From the NCBI GenBank assembly GCA_016742095.1, contig JACVCJ010000011.1, positions 37,764 through 101,763 on the forward strand: a stretch of 64,000 nt of DNA, read 5' to 3'. Each line of letters begins with the position of its first letter. Position 1 is the stretch's first letter. The stretch is from Bacteroidia bacterium (GTDB taxonomy: Bacteria > Bacteroidota > Bacteroidia > CAIKAF01). Shown piece by piece: positions 52,835-61,618 of this stretch. Both the position numbers and the translations under genes were made by a program. The notes beneath the pieces were generated by a model. It searched no databases. It was not told the DNA's origin and saw only the letters and a program-made list of their open reading frames with translations.

Positions 52835-54222
52835 AGAACAACGTATCCGGCATAGAGAACATTTATTTTGTAGGTATCGGCGGTATCGGCATGAGTGCCC
52901 TTGCCCGCTATTTCCATACCCGCAGACTGTTCGTGGCCGGCTACGACAAAACCCCGAGCCCGCTTACGGCCGACCTGCAGCGCGAAGGCATCCCGGTACA
53001 TTTTAAAGACGATACCGCCGTACTTACGGCAGAAATAACGGACACTCCGCGCGAAAAAACACTGATCGTATATACCCCCGCCGTTCCCGCCGACAGCGTA
53101 CTGCTCACCTATTTCCGGGAGAACGGCTACACGCTCATGAAACGTTCACAGGTACTGGGACTACTCACCGAGAACAGTTATAGTATATGCATCGCGGGTA
53201 CGCACGGCAAGACCACCACTACCTCACTCACTGCACATATACTGGAATATTGCCACAAAAAGCCTACGGTTTTCGCGGGAGGTATTCTCAGCAATTACAA
53301 TACGAATTTCATCAATCACCCTGACGGTAACATTACCGTTTCGGAGGCCGACGAGTTCGACCGGTCCTTCCTCTGGCTTTCGCCCGACCTGGCCGTGATC
53401 ACCAGCATCGACGCCGATCACCTGGACATTTACGGCGACAAAGGCACTTTCGAAAAAGGATTCCGCGATTTTGCCGCACGTATCCATCCGGAAGGAAGCC
53501 TGTTGCTGAACGAGAACGCCGCGGCTGCCGGAGTTATAGAGACCCCGCACGAAGTGTACGGTTTCGGCGAAACCTGCGCCCACCGGGCTATTCCCACCGG
53601 GGTAGAGCACTACAACTTTACCTTTGAGGTACAGAGCAGCGTGCAGGCCGTAAACGGCAGATATTTGCTGCCCATGCCCGGCCGGCACAATGTTTCCAAT
53701 GCTCTGGCGGCGATCGTACTTGCCGGGAAATGCGGATGCGAACAGCCGGAGATCGCCGAAGCACTGCGTCATTTCAAAGGCATCAAACGCCGTTTTGAGT
53801 GGATCGTACGTAACGATAAAATTGCGTATATAGATGACTATGCCCACCACCCTACGGAAATAAAGGCCGCCATCGAAGCCGCACGCGAACTGTTCCCCGG
53901 CAAAAAGCTCACCGTAGCCTTTCAGCCGCACCTGTACTCGCGCACACGCGATTTCGAAGAAGGGTTTGCACAGGAACTGGCCAAAGCCGACGAACTGCTG
54001 CTGCTGGACATTTACCCGGCACGCGAATTACCGATCGAAGGCGTAAGCTCCGAACACCTTTTAGACAAAATAAACATCAGTGACAAAAAAATCATTCATA
54101 AAGAACAACTGGCCGATCATATAAAAGCAAACAAAGAGCGGATCGAAGTACTCATGACCCTCGGGGCCGGGGACATCGACCGCAGTGTGGAACCGATACG
54201 TCAATACCTCGAAAGTGAATAA
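52831..54222 (+). CDS. murC: UDP-MurNAc--L-alanine ligase MurC
   Basis: A 463-residue Mur ligase starting peptide addition on UDP-MurNAc. N-terminal YFVGIGGIGMSALARYF, P-loop CIAGTHGKTTTTSLTAHILE, VSEADEFDRSFLWLSP, and IDDYAHHPTEIKAAIEAAR are visible. Length is normal. It overlaps murG by 4 bases and ftsQ by 8. murF and ddl are not in this cluster. Confidence 0.97.
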   Translation: MKNNVSGIENIYFVGIGGIGMSALARYFHTRRLFVAGYDKTPSPLTADLQREGIPVHFKDDTAVLTAEITDTPREKTLIVYTPAVPADSVLLTYFRENGYTLMKRSQVLGLLTENSYSICIAGTHGKTTTTSLTAHILEYCHKKPTVFAGGILSNYNTNFINHPDGNITVSEADEFDRSFLWLSPDLAVITSIDADHLDIYGDKGTFEKGFRDFAARIHPEGSLLLNENAAAAGVIETPHEVYGFGETCAHRAIPTGVEHYNFTFEVQSSVQAVNGRYLLPMPGRHNVSNALAAIVLAGKCGCEQPEIAEALRHFKGIKRRFEWIVRNDKIAYIDDYAHHPTEIKAAIEAARELFPGKKLTVAFQPHLYSRTRDFEEGFAQELAKADELLLLDIYPARELPIEGVSSEHLLDKINISDKKIIHKEQLADHIKANKERIEVLMTLGAGDIDRSVEPIRQYLESE

Positions 54223-54988
54223 GAAGCTGAAAATACTCACCTATGGCATCATCGTACTGCTGGCCGGCAGTATCGCTGCGGTACTGGTATATTCAGACCG
54301 CAAGCAGGAGCAGGTGGAGATGCAGCACGTGGAGGTGGACATACACTTTCCGCAGTACAACCGCATCCTGAGCCGGGAAGAGATCGCAGACATCATCCGC
54401 GCCGAGAAAGAACGCCTGGGCGAGAAGATCACCATTGGTCAGCTGGAAAAGAAACTGAACGAGAATGCCTATATACGAAAAGCAGAAGTATATGCATCGG
54501 TGAACGGCGGTATAAAAGCCAATGTACAGCTGCGGGAGCCGGTGGCAAGAATATACGAAAAAGGCGGCAGCAGTTATTACATTGACGAAAAAGGGCATCC
54601 TTTCCCGCTGAAGAACGGCTTTTCGGCACGCATTTTGCCGGTAAACGGAGAATGGCACGAGCCGTATGCCCACCGCAAAGGGTTGATGGACCTCGACAGC
54701 GTTAAAAGCCGCTCCCTGCTCGACGACGCCGCGTTCCTCACCGGGCTCATCCGCAGCAACCCTTTCCGCAATGCCCTGTTCGACCAGGTATACGTGAACG
54801 AGAAGAAAGAATTTGAACTGATCCCGAAGATCGGGCAGTCCGTAATACTTTTCGGAGATACATCAAACGCCGAAGGAAAATTCCGGAAGCTGGAGATATT
54901 TTACCGCGAAGGTCTTGCCTATACAGGCTTTAATGACTATACGCTTATCAACCTGAAATATAAAAATCAAATTATCTGTAAACGCTAA
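54215..54988 (+). CDS. ftsQ: FtsQ-like cell-division protein
   Basis: A 257-residue bitopic protein: short cytosolic start, one membrane helix (ILTYGIIVLLAGSIAAVLVY), then a periplasmic POTRA/FtsQ-type region with SREEIADIIRAEKERLGEKI, LNENAYIRKAEVYASVNGGIK and a beta-rich end. I place the start at the GTG at 54215 (NKKLKILTYG follows), inside the murC stop; the GTG ten codons earlier would prepend residues from murC sequence. It recruits late division proteins with FtsL. Confidence 0.85.
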   Translation: MNKKLKILTYGIIVLLAGSIAAVLVYSDRKQEQVEMQHVEVDIHFPQYNRILSREEIADIIRAEKERLGEKITIGQLEKKLNENAYIRKAEVYASVNGGIKANVQLREPVARIYEKGGSSYYIDEKGHPFPLKNGFSARILPVNGEWHEPYAHRKGLMDLDSVKSRSLLDDAAFLTGLIRSNPFRNALFDQVYVNEKKEFELIPKIGQSVILFGDTSNAEGKFRKLEIFYREGLAYTGFNDYTLINLKYKNQIICKR

Positions 54989-54999
54989 AATACGTCGCT

Positions 55000-56301
55000 A
55001 TGTCACAAGAGAAAATCATCGTAGGGCTCGACATCGGAACCACCAAGATCGTAGCCCTGGTAGGAAAACAGAACGAACACGGCAAAATTGAGATCCTGGG
55101 TATGGGTCATGCGCCTTCCGTAGGTGTACACCGCGGAGTGGTCACCCATATCCTGCAGACCACCGAGAGTATCCGTAAGGCCATTGCCGATGCCGAGAAC
55201 GCCTCGGGCATCGATATCCGCGTGGTGAACGTGGGTATTGCCGGTCAGCACATCCGCAGCTACCAGCACCGCGGCATTTACACACGTACCAATGCCGACG
55301 ACATCATTACCAACCGCGACGTGGAGAACCTCATCGAGAACATGCACAAACTGGCCATGCCTCCGGGTGAAGAGATCATACACGTACTGCCGCAGGAATA
55401 CATCATCGACAACGAGATCGGCCATAAAGACCCGGTAGGTGCCCTGGGCGCCCGCCTGGAAGCCAATTTCCACGTGATCACCGGGCAGGTTTCCGCCGCC
55501 AAGAACATCCTGAAATGCGTACACATGGCCGGCCTCGAAATGGAAAAACTGATCCTGGAACCCCTGGCCTCTTCCGAAGCCGTACTGCTGAACGAAGAAA
55601 AAGAAGCCGGTGTGGCCCTGGTAGACATCGGGGGCGGTACCACCGACCTGGCCATCTTCTACGACGGCATCATCCGCCACACGGCCGTGATCCCGTTCGG
55701 AGGCAACATCATTACCGAAGACATCAAGAACGGCTGCAACCTGGTAAAGGACACCGCGGAAAAACTGAAGGTACATCACGGATCGGCCCTGGCCCTTCCG
55801 GGTATGGAAAATACCATCATTACCATTCCGGGTATCGCAGGACGGGCGCCGAAACAGATATCCAAACAGACCCTGGCCGGCATCATTCATGCCCGCATGG
55901 AAGAAATTTTCGAATACGTGGACTACGAACTGCGCACATCGGGTTACAAAGACCGCCTCTCGGCCGGTATCGTAATGACCGGCGGCGGTTCCATGATGAA
56001 ACACAGTCCGCAGCTCATGTCGCTGGTCACCGGCAAGGACACCCGCGTAGGTCTGCCGCACAAACACATCGCCGGGGATTTCGCCAAACGCATCGCCAAC
56101 CCGGTGTTCGCCACCGGCGTGGGCCTGGTGATGATGGGCGTGGAAAAACCGCGTACCGAACTCTCGGACGTATACAGCGACACACAGAAAAAACAGCAGG
56201 AACACGTGCGCGGAGCCGAAAAACCACGCATGGGCACCTACTTCCAGCGCCTCATCAATAAAGGGCTCGGCTTCCTGGAAGACGAGGAAAAAGAGTTATA
56301 A
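55000..56301 (+). CDS. ftsA: cell-division protein FtsA
   Basis: A 433-residue actin-like ATPase that tethers FtsZ to the membrane. Nucleotide-binding blocks are IIVGLDIGTTKIVALVG, ALVDIGGGTTDLAIFYDG and SAGIVMTGGGSMMKH. The C-terminus ends in an amphipathic membrane-targeting helix (YFQRLINKGLGFLEDEEKE). Starts 11 bases after ftsQ; 133 bases separate it from ftsZ. Confidence 0.97.
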   Translation: MSQEKIIVGLDIGTTKIVALVGKQNEHGKIEILGMGHAPSVGVHRGVVTHILQTTESIRKAIADAENASGIDIRVVNVGIAGQHIRSYQHRGIYTRTNADDIITNRDVENLIENMHKLAMPPGEEIIHVLPQEYIIDNEIGHKDPVGALGARLEANFHVITGQVSAAKNILKCVHMAGLEMEKLILEPLASSEAVLLNEEKEAGVALVDIGGGTTDLAIFYDGIIRHTAVIPFGGNIITEDIKNGCNLVKDTAEKLKVHHGSALALPGMENTIITIPGIAGRAPKQISKQTLAGIIHARMEEIFEYVDYELRTSGYKDRLSAGIVMTGGGSMMKHSPQLMSLVTGKDTRVGLPHKHIAGDFAKRIANPVFATGVGLVMMGVEKPRTELSDVYSDTQKKQQEHVRGAEKPRMGTYFQRLINKGLGFLEDEEKEL

Positions 56302-56434
56302 TTAGTATATGCATGGCGATTTTAGCATAGCGATGACAGATAATAACAATGCGCTGTGCAGAACTATAATAACAATTTTCCAAAACTGCCGTAACATTAA
56401 AGAAATTTGTAACGAATAAAACCGATAATCAATT

Positions 56435-58117
56435 ATGGACATGCAAAATCCAACAAACGGACTGATGAACTTTGATCTGCTGAAAGATCAGAGCTCCATC
56501 ATTAAAGTGATTGGTGTTGGGGGTGGCGGCGGAAACGCGGTTAACCACATGTACAATCAGGGTATTCGCGGGGTTGACTTCATCGTGTGCAACACCGATG
56601 AGCAGGCCCTGAATGCCAGCCCTATACCAGCTAAGATCCAGCTTGGCGCTTCTCTTACCGAAGGCCGCGGCGCAGGCTCCCTGCCCGAGGTAGGTAAAAA
56701 TGCCGCCATTGAAAATATCGAAGATGTTAAGCAATACCTCAAAGCCACCACCAAAATGGTATTCATCACGGCCGGTATGGGCGGTGGTACGGGTACCGGT
56801 GCGGCGCCCGTGATCGCACAGGCCGCCAGGGAAATGGGTATCCTTACCGTTGGTATCGTTACGATCCCCTTCGATTTTGAAGGCAAGAAACGTAAAATGC
56901 AGGCAGAACTCGGACTGAGCGAAATGCGCAAGTACGTAGACACCCTGCTCGTAATTTCGAACGAAAAACTGCGCGAGATCGGCGGCAACCTGTCACTGTC
57001 CACCGCCTTTAACATGGCCGACGACGTACTGACCACCGCTGCTAAATCCATTGCGGAGATCATTACCATGCCGGGTTATGTGAACGTGGACTTTGCCGAC
57101 GTTTGCACCGTTATGAGCGACAGCGGCAACGCCATCATGGGTTCGGCCAAGGCCAAAGGCGAGAACCGCGCCCAGAAAGCCGTGGAGGCCGCCATGTCTT
57201 CACCGCTGCTGAACGATAACGACATCAAAGGCGCCCGCCACGTACTGCTGTATATCTCTACAGGTACACAGGAACTGCTGATGGACGAAGTGACCACCGT
57301 AACCGATTTTGTACAGGAAGAGGCCGGTATGACCGCAGAGATCATCTGGGGTACCGGTACCGACGAGAACATGAGCGACGAGATCTGCGTTACCGTGATC
57401 GCTACCGGCTTCCAGAGCGGTTCGAAAGGGTATGTACGCGAAGACAAAAAAGAAGTGGTACTGCAGGTGGAAGAACCTAAAAAACAGGAAGAGACCGAAG
57501 CTACGCCTTTCTTTATAACCAATACGGCCGAAAACACCGAGACCGCCCCGGCCGCAGAAGAAACTGCATTTGTAGTGGAAAACCTGCAGCCCGAACCGGT
57601 AGCCGAAGTACAGCAGCCCGTTACGCCGCAGCCGGTGGAAATTACCTTTAACCCGGAGAACATCAAAGAGAACGACTTTATGTTCCCGGAGGCAGAGGAA
57701 AACAATACACAGACGAATGTACCCGCCTTCAGCGTGACCAACGAGATCGAACTCGACGTGTACAAAGAAGAGCCCGTGGCACAGAAACCGCAGGAAGTAC
57801 AGCCCGTGGTATGGGAAAATACCATACAGGATATTTTCGAGACCACTACCGTACAGAAAAAAGAAGACAAGACCAAAGACGATCTCTACAAAGCCCAGGA
57901 ACGCATGATGCGCCTGAAAGAGATCACACATAAGCTCAAAACCCCGTCGGGCCTGATGGACCTGGAATCGGAACCGGCTTACAAGCGTCGCAACATCAAA
58001 CTGGAGGACAACCTGCCGATGAACAATACCGGCGTTTCCAACAGCAGTATACAGTTCGATGAGAACGGTGTGCGCATTGTGAACGAAAACCGTTTCCTGC
58101 ACGGGAATGTAGACTAA
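56435..58117 (+). CDS. ftsZ: cell-division GTPase FtsZ
   Basis: A 560-residue tubulin-like GTPase. The N-terminal globular part (about 1-330) has GVGGGGGNAVNHM, the tubulin signature GGGTGTGAAPVIA, and the T7 loop NVDFADVCTVM that completes the neighbour's GTP site. The C-terminal ~230 residues are a long acidic, Glu/Thr/Pro-rich linker, followed by a Bacteroidetes-type tail ending NRFLHGNVD in place of the proteobacterial tip. The 133 bases before it contain an imperfect repeat (GCATGGCGAT / GCATAGCGAT) but no clear promoter. Confidence 0.97.
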   Translation: MDMQNPTNGLMNFDLLKDQSSIIKVIGVGGGGGNAVNHMYNQGIRGVDFIVCNTDEQALNASPIPAKIQLGASLTEGRGAGSLPEVGKNAAIENIEDVKQYLKATTKMVFITAGMGGGTGTGAAPVIAQAAREMGILTVGIVTIPFDFEGKKRKMQAELGLSEMRKYVDTLLVISNEKLREIGGNLSLSTAFNMADDVLTTAAKSIAEIITMPGYVNVDFADVCTVMSDSGNAIMGSAKAKGENRAQKAVEAAMSSPLLNDNDIKGARHVLLYISTGTQELLMDEVTTVTDFVQEEAGMTAEIIWGTGTDENMSDEICVTVIATGFQSGSKGYVREDKKEVVLQVEEPKKQEETEATPFFITNTAENTETAPAAEETAFVVENLQPEPVAEVQQPVTPQPVEITFNPENIKENDFMFPEAEENNTQTNVPAFSVTNEIELDVYKEEPVAQKPQEVQPVVWENTIQDIFETTTVQKKEDKTKDDLYKAQERMMRLKEITHKLKTPSGLMDLESEPAYKRRNIKLEDNLPMNNTGVSNSSIQFDENGVRIVNENRFLHGNVD

Positions 58118-58142
58118 GACGTATTTTAACGATTATCGGATA

Positions 58143-58175
58143 AAGGCCTCGCTGTTCAGCGGGGTCTTTTTTTAT
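58143..58175 (+). terminator. terminator of the dcw cluster after ftsZ
   Basis: A 10-pair stem with two G-T pairs (arms 58143-58152 and 58156-58165, closing on AGCGGGGTCT) followed by seven T. It ends transcription 27 bases past the ftsZ stop, and its T-tract runs into the promoter of the next gene. Confidence 0.85.
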
Positions 58176-58180
58176 TTTTG
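58173..58180 (+). promoter_or_regulatory. -7 element of the MenE-like gene, next to the ftsZ terminator
   Basis: TATTTTTG is an exact TAnnTTTG match six bases before the ATG at 58187. No TTG is seen at -33. The element uses the last bases of the terminator T-tract. Confidence 0.45.
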
Positions 58181-58186
58181 CAGGAT

Positions 58187-59188
58187 ATGCGGCACTTCAC
58201 TTTTATAGAACCCGGTGCAGACTGGTACGATCCCCTGCATGCTTTCTGCACGGAATGGCTCTCGGCCGGGGACACGATCGTAAACCGGACCTCGGGCAGT
58301 ACAGGTACGCCTAAAGACATGCCCGTGCACAAAGAACGCATGCGCATCAGCGCCCGCCGCACAAACACCCGCTTCGGCAACACGCAGGACACGGTGATGC
58401 TGCTCTGCCTGCCCGCCGCCTATATTGCCGGCCGTATGATGATCGTACGCGCCCTGGAAGCCAATTGCACATTGCTCTGCACCCGTCCGGCCCTGAACCC
58501 CATGCTGCGCCTCACCGGGGATATGCCGGTCGATTTTGCCGCGCTCACGCCCGCACAGGTAGCCGAAATATGCCGAGATCCCAAAAGTTTTGAGCTTTTC
58601 CGCAGGATACGCACCGTGATCCTCGGCGGCGCTCCCCTGTCCCCTGCCCTGCGGGAATTATTACAGGGCGAAGCCGGGGAAGAACAGCAGATCTACGAAA
58701 CCTACGGCATGACGGAGACCCTGTCGCACATTGCCGTAAAAAACATCCGGGAAAGCGTTTTCCGGCCCGTTTCTGCCCACATCTCCCTGTACACGGACGC
58801 CGATGACTGCCTGCGCATCGATGACCCCGAACTGCTGGACGAGCCCCTGCAGACCCGCGACCGCGTGAAACTTTACGAAGACGGTTCTTTTACCTGGCTG
58901 GGACGTATGGACTTCGTGATCAATTCCGGGGGCATTAAGATACATCCCGAGGAGCTGGAGAAACACCTGTCGGCCCATCCGCAGCTGAGCGGCGTTAATT
59001 ACTACATAGGCCGCAAAACCGATCCGCAGTTCGGCGAAGTGCCCGTACTGTATATTGAATCCGAACCTTTTGATTTTCGCATTGAAGAGATGCAGGGCCT
59101 CATCGCCCGGAACATTTTCCCGCGCGAGATCCTGTTCCGGCCGGCCTTCAGCTATACCGAAACGGGTAAAATAAAAAGAGAAAGCTGA
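58187..59188 (+). CDS. AMP-dependent ligase, MenE-like (o-succinylbenzoate-CoA ligase)
   Basis: A 333-residue acyl-adenylate-forming enzyme. The P-loop-like TSGSTGTPKDMPVHKERM lies unusually near the N-terminus (about residue 40), as in short Bacteroidetes MenE. ETYGMTETLSHIAV, the YEDGSFTWLGRMDFVINSGGIKIHPEE hinge block and a C-terminal TGKIKRES with the catalytic Lys complete the family. It would activate o-succinylbenzoate in menaquinone synthesis, but no other men gene is near, so substrate is tentative. Confidence 0.82.
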   Translation: MRHFTFIEPGADWYDPLHAFCTEWLSAGDTIVNRTSGSTGTPKDMPVHKERMRISARRTNTRFGNTQDTVMLLCLPAAYIAGRMMIVRALEANCTLLCTRPALNPMLRLTGDMPVDFAALTPAQVAEICRDPKSFELFRRIRTVILGGAPLSPALRELLQGEAGEEQQIYETYGMTETLSHIAVKNIRESVFRPVSAHISLYTDADDCLRIDDPELLDEPLQTRDRVKLYEDGSFTWLGRMDFVINSGGIKIHPEELEKHLSAHPQLSGVNYYIGRKTDPQFGEVPVLYIESEPFDFRIEEMQGLIARNIFPREILFRPAFSYTETGKIKRES

Positions 59189-59191
59189 GTT

Positions 59192-60211
59192 TTACGTATT
59201 CTTACGCTCCAGCGCACGCAGGCGCGCCTCTATCTCCGAAAGATTGCGGAAATGCACGTAGGAACGCTTGTAATCGCTGATCTCGAACGCCGGACTGCCC
59301 TGTAAGGTCTGTCCGCATTTTTTCACGGTACTTCCGATACCCGACTGTGCCGCGATCTTGGTCTGGTCGGCAATGGAAAGATGCCCCACGATGCCTACCT
59401 GTCCGCCGATCATGCAGTACTTGCCGATCTTGGCAGAACCCGCCACACCGGCCTGGGCCGCAATTACGGTATGTTCCCCGACCTCTACGTTATGCGCGAT
59501 CTGGATCAGGTTGTCCAGCTTAACGCCGCGGCGGATGATGGTGGAACCGAGCGTGGCCCGGTCGATGGTGGTATTGGCACCGATCTCCACGTTATCTTCA
59601 ATGATCACATTGCCGATCTGTGGCACTTTGGCGTAGCCGTTCAGTTCCTGCGGGGCAAACCCGAAACCGTCGGCGCCGATTACCGTACCGGCATGAATGG
59701 TCACATTGCTGCCCACCCGGCAGCCCTGGTAAATGCGCACACCTGCAAACAGGTTGCAGTTATGGCCTATGTGTACCTCGTCCCCGATATAGGTCTGGGG
59801 AAAGATCTGTGTATTATCTCCGATCACCGCATGGGCCCCGATATAGGCAAAGGCGCCCACGTATACATTCTGACCCACCTGGGCCGTAGGATGTATGAAC
59901 GACTGGGGTTCGATACCGCTTTTGCGTTCCTGGAACTTGAACTGGGCCATCAGGGCCACAAAAGCCTCAAATGCGTTGCTCACACGGATCAGGGTAAGGT
60001 CGATCCGGGAAGCGGGCGTAAAATCCGTATTCACCACCACGGCCGAAGCCTTGGTCGTATACAGGAAATCCTCATACTTCGGGTTGGCCAGAAAAGTAAG
60101 CGATCCGGGGGTACCTTCTTCAATCTTTGCCAGACTGTTTAAACGGATAGAAGGATCTCCCTCTACCGTACCGCCCAGTTTTTGTGCTACTTCTGCAGCT
60201 GTTAATTCCAT
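59192..60211 (-). CDS. lpxD: UDP-3-O-acylglucosamine N-acyltransferase LpxD
   Basis: A 339-residue enzyme of lipid A synthesis that adds the second acyl chain from acyl-ACP. The N-terminal uridine-binding domain ([18 protein letters not shown] ... [10 protein letters not shown]) precedes a left-handed beta-helix of hexapeptide repeats ([19 protein letters not shown] and following), with the catalytic His in [19 protein letters not shown]. The C-terminus is a helix rich in charged residues. An HD-domain gene lies upstream on the same strand; -7 element TATGTTTG (60250-60243) lies 31 bases before the start. Confidence 0.95.
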   Translation of the reverse strand: MELTAAEVAQKLGGTVEGDPSIRLNSLAKIEEGTPGSLTFLANPKYEDFLYTTKASAVVVNTDFTPASRIDLTLIRVSNAFEAFVALMAQFKFQERKSGIEPQSFIHPTAQVGQNVYVGAFAYIGAHAVIGDNTQIFPQTYIGDEVHIGHNCNLFAGVRIYQGCRVGSNVTIHAGTVIGADGFGFAPQELNGYAKVPQIGNVIIEDNVEIGANTTIDRATLGSTIIRRGVKLDNLIQIAHNVEVGEHTVIAAQAGVAGSAKIGKYCMIGGQVGIVGHLSIADQTKIAAQSGIGSTVKKCGQTLQGSPAFEISDYKRSYVHFRNLSEIEARLRALERKNT

Positions 60212-60242
60212 GAAATACCAGGTTTGTTCGTTTTATTGTATG

Positions 60243-60250
60243 CAAACATA
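60243..60250 (-). promoter_or_regulatory. -7 element of lpxD
   Basis: TATGTTTG on the minus strand is an exact TAnnTTTG match; the nearest TTG (60277-60275) is 24 bases upstream, longer than the usual spacing. Confidence 0.4.
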
Positions 60251-60313
60251 ACAATTTTCTTATTTCCCGAGACTCAATCTTAATACTATAATAACGTGCT
60301 TATTCCATTTATC

Positions 60314-61543
60314 CTATGCCCTGGGATACAAAATATAATACCTTTTTTGTTCCAGTACATTCTGTAAAGAGCTCATAATGCTGCTTACCTCGTCCAGGTT
60401 CCTGATCCCGCCGTTTTTCAGTCTCACTTTAATCGGGTTATCCTGCTGGTAAAGTACGTTCTTTACGGTGTCATTTACAAAAAGATAGTCCATTTTTCCG
60501 CTGAACTGAGGAAAGGCATTCTCTACCAAATGCTTACGGGCACGTAGTGTTTTGGCGTCAAAAGGATCGTCCTGCAGCTCGATACGGAACAATTTGCGTT
60601 TCCAGAGACTGCCGGACAGGAAGCTCAGGGTTTCGTCCTTATGTTTGGCCCATTGCTTCATGGCGCTGATGATGTCGTTATCGTCCAGGTCCAGGAAATG
60701 TTCCAGGGCATCGTGCATCTGCAGCATATCGTTCACGTTCACATCGTTTTCCAGGAAATACCGCAGCTGGGGCGGTGCAAAAACGTCGTGCCCTTCGCGC
60801 AGGGTTTCTTTGGCCCTTTTCAGGATGGACGTAATGAGGTGTTCCGAAGAGATCACCGTTTTATGAATGTATACCTGCCAGTACATCAGGCGGCGCGCCA
60901 GCAGGAACTTCTCTACGGAGTAAATGCCTTTTTCCTCGATCACCAGCTCGTCGTTGTGTACGTTCATGAGCTTCATGATGCGGTCGGAGCCGATAGCGCC
61001 CTCCACCACCCCGGTATAAAAACTGTCGCGCAGCAGGTAATCGGCGCGGTCCAGGTCCAGCTGCCCGCTTACCAGGCTGCACAGGAAAGGCCTCGGGTAG
61101 CTGCGGTTAAAGATCTCGATGGCAATTTCCATGGCCCGGCAGGGATACTGCTCCTGCAGGCGGCGCATCAGCAAAAGGGAGATCTGTTCATGCTGTACGG
61201 GAAAAAGAGCGTGTTCCAGGGCGTGCGAAAAAGGTCCGTGGCCCACATCGTGCAACAGTCCGGCAATACTGAGCCCGAGCCCTTCATCGTCGGAAATACG
61301 TACGCCTTTATCGCGCAGGGTCTTCACGGCTTCCTGCATCAGGTGCATCACACCCAGCGCATGATGAAAACGCGTATGCCTGGCGCCCGGGTATACCAGC
61401 TGGGCCAGTCCCATCTGTGAAATGTGCCGTAAACGCTGAAAATAAGGATGGTCGATCAGCGACAGGAGAATTTCGTTGTGTACCGAAATAAAACCGTATA
61501 CCGGATCGTTAATTATCTTACCCTGAAAATTTGCCCTGCTCAA
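60314..61543 (-). CDS. HD-domain phosphohydrolase (dNTPase-like)
   Basis: A 409-residue cytosolic metal-dependent phosphohydrolase related to dGTPases and SAMHD1. The HD signature is GLLHDVGHGPFSHALEHALF, with the upstream ARHTRFHHALGVMHLM contributing a His, and the later DLDRADYLLRDSFYTGV block supplies the last Asp. The start is the TTG ending at 61543 (SRANFQGKIINDPVYGF); no ATG is available before the conserved part, and the -7 element TATCTTTG (61571-61564) is 20 bases upstream. Substrate unknown. It lies upstream of lpxD, a pairing I recall from other Bacteroidetes. Confidence 0.9.
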   Translation of the reverse strand: MSRANFQGKIINDPVYGFISVHNEILLSLIDHPYFQRLRHISQMGLAQLVYPGARHTRFHHALGVMHLMQEAVKTLRDKGVRISDDEGLGLSIAGLLHDVGHGPFSHALEHALFPVQHEQISLLLMRRLQEQYPCRAMEIAIEIFNRSYPRPFLCSLVSGQLDLDRADYLLRDSFYTGVVEGAIGSDRIMKLMNVHNDELVIEEKGIYSVEKFLLARRLMYWQVYIHKTVISSEHLITSILKRAKETLREGHDVFAPPQLRYFLENDVNVNDMLQMHDALEHFLDLDDNDIISAMKQWAKHKDETLSFLSGSLWKRKLFRIELQDDPFDAKTLRARKHLVENAFPQFSGKMDYLFVNDTVKNVLYQQDNPIKVRLKNGGIRNLDEVSSIMSSLQNVLEQKRYYILYPRA

Positions 61544-61563
61544 AACGGAATAGTAAATTTATG

Positions 61564-61571
61564 CAAAGATA
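61564..61571 (-). promoter_or_regulatory. -7 element of the HD-domain gene
   Basis: TATCTTTG on the minus strand, 20 bases before the TTG start ending at 61543. It supports use of that TTG, since a start site near 61559 would exclude any upstream codon. Confidence 0.4.
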
Positions 61572-61618
61572 ATTGCTTTAGGTAACGAGTTCATAAGAGA
61601 ATAAAATTAAGCTGAAAG

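Noticed and set aside
55003..56205. 400-codon open frame antisense to ftsA
   Set aside because: ftsA is unmistakable on the other strand; the antisense product is His- and Val-rich without motifs.
56311..56334. imperfect direct repeat GCATGGCGAT / GCATAGCGAT before ftsZ
   Set aside because: Only two copies with a mismatch and no promoter or known operator nearby; noted under ftsZ but not claimed as regulatory.
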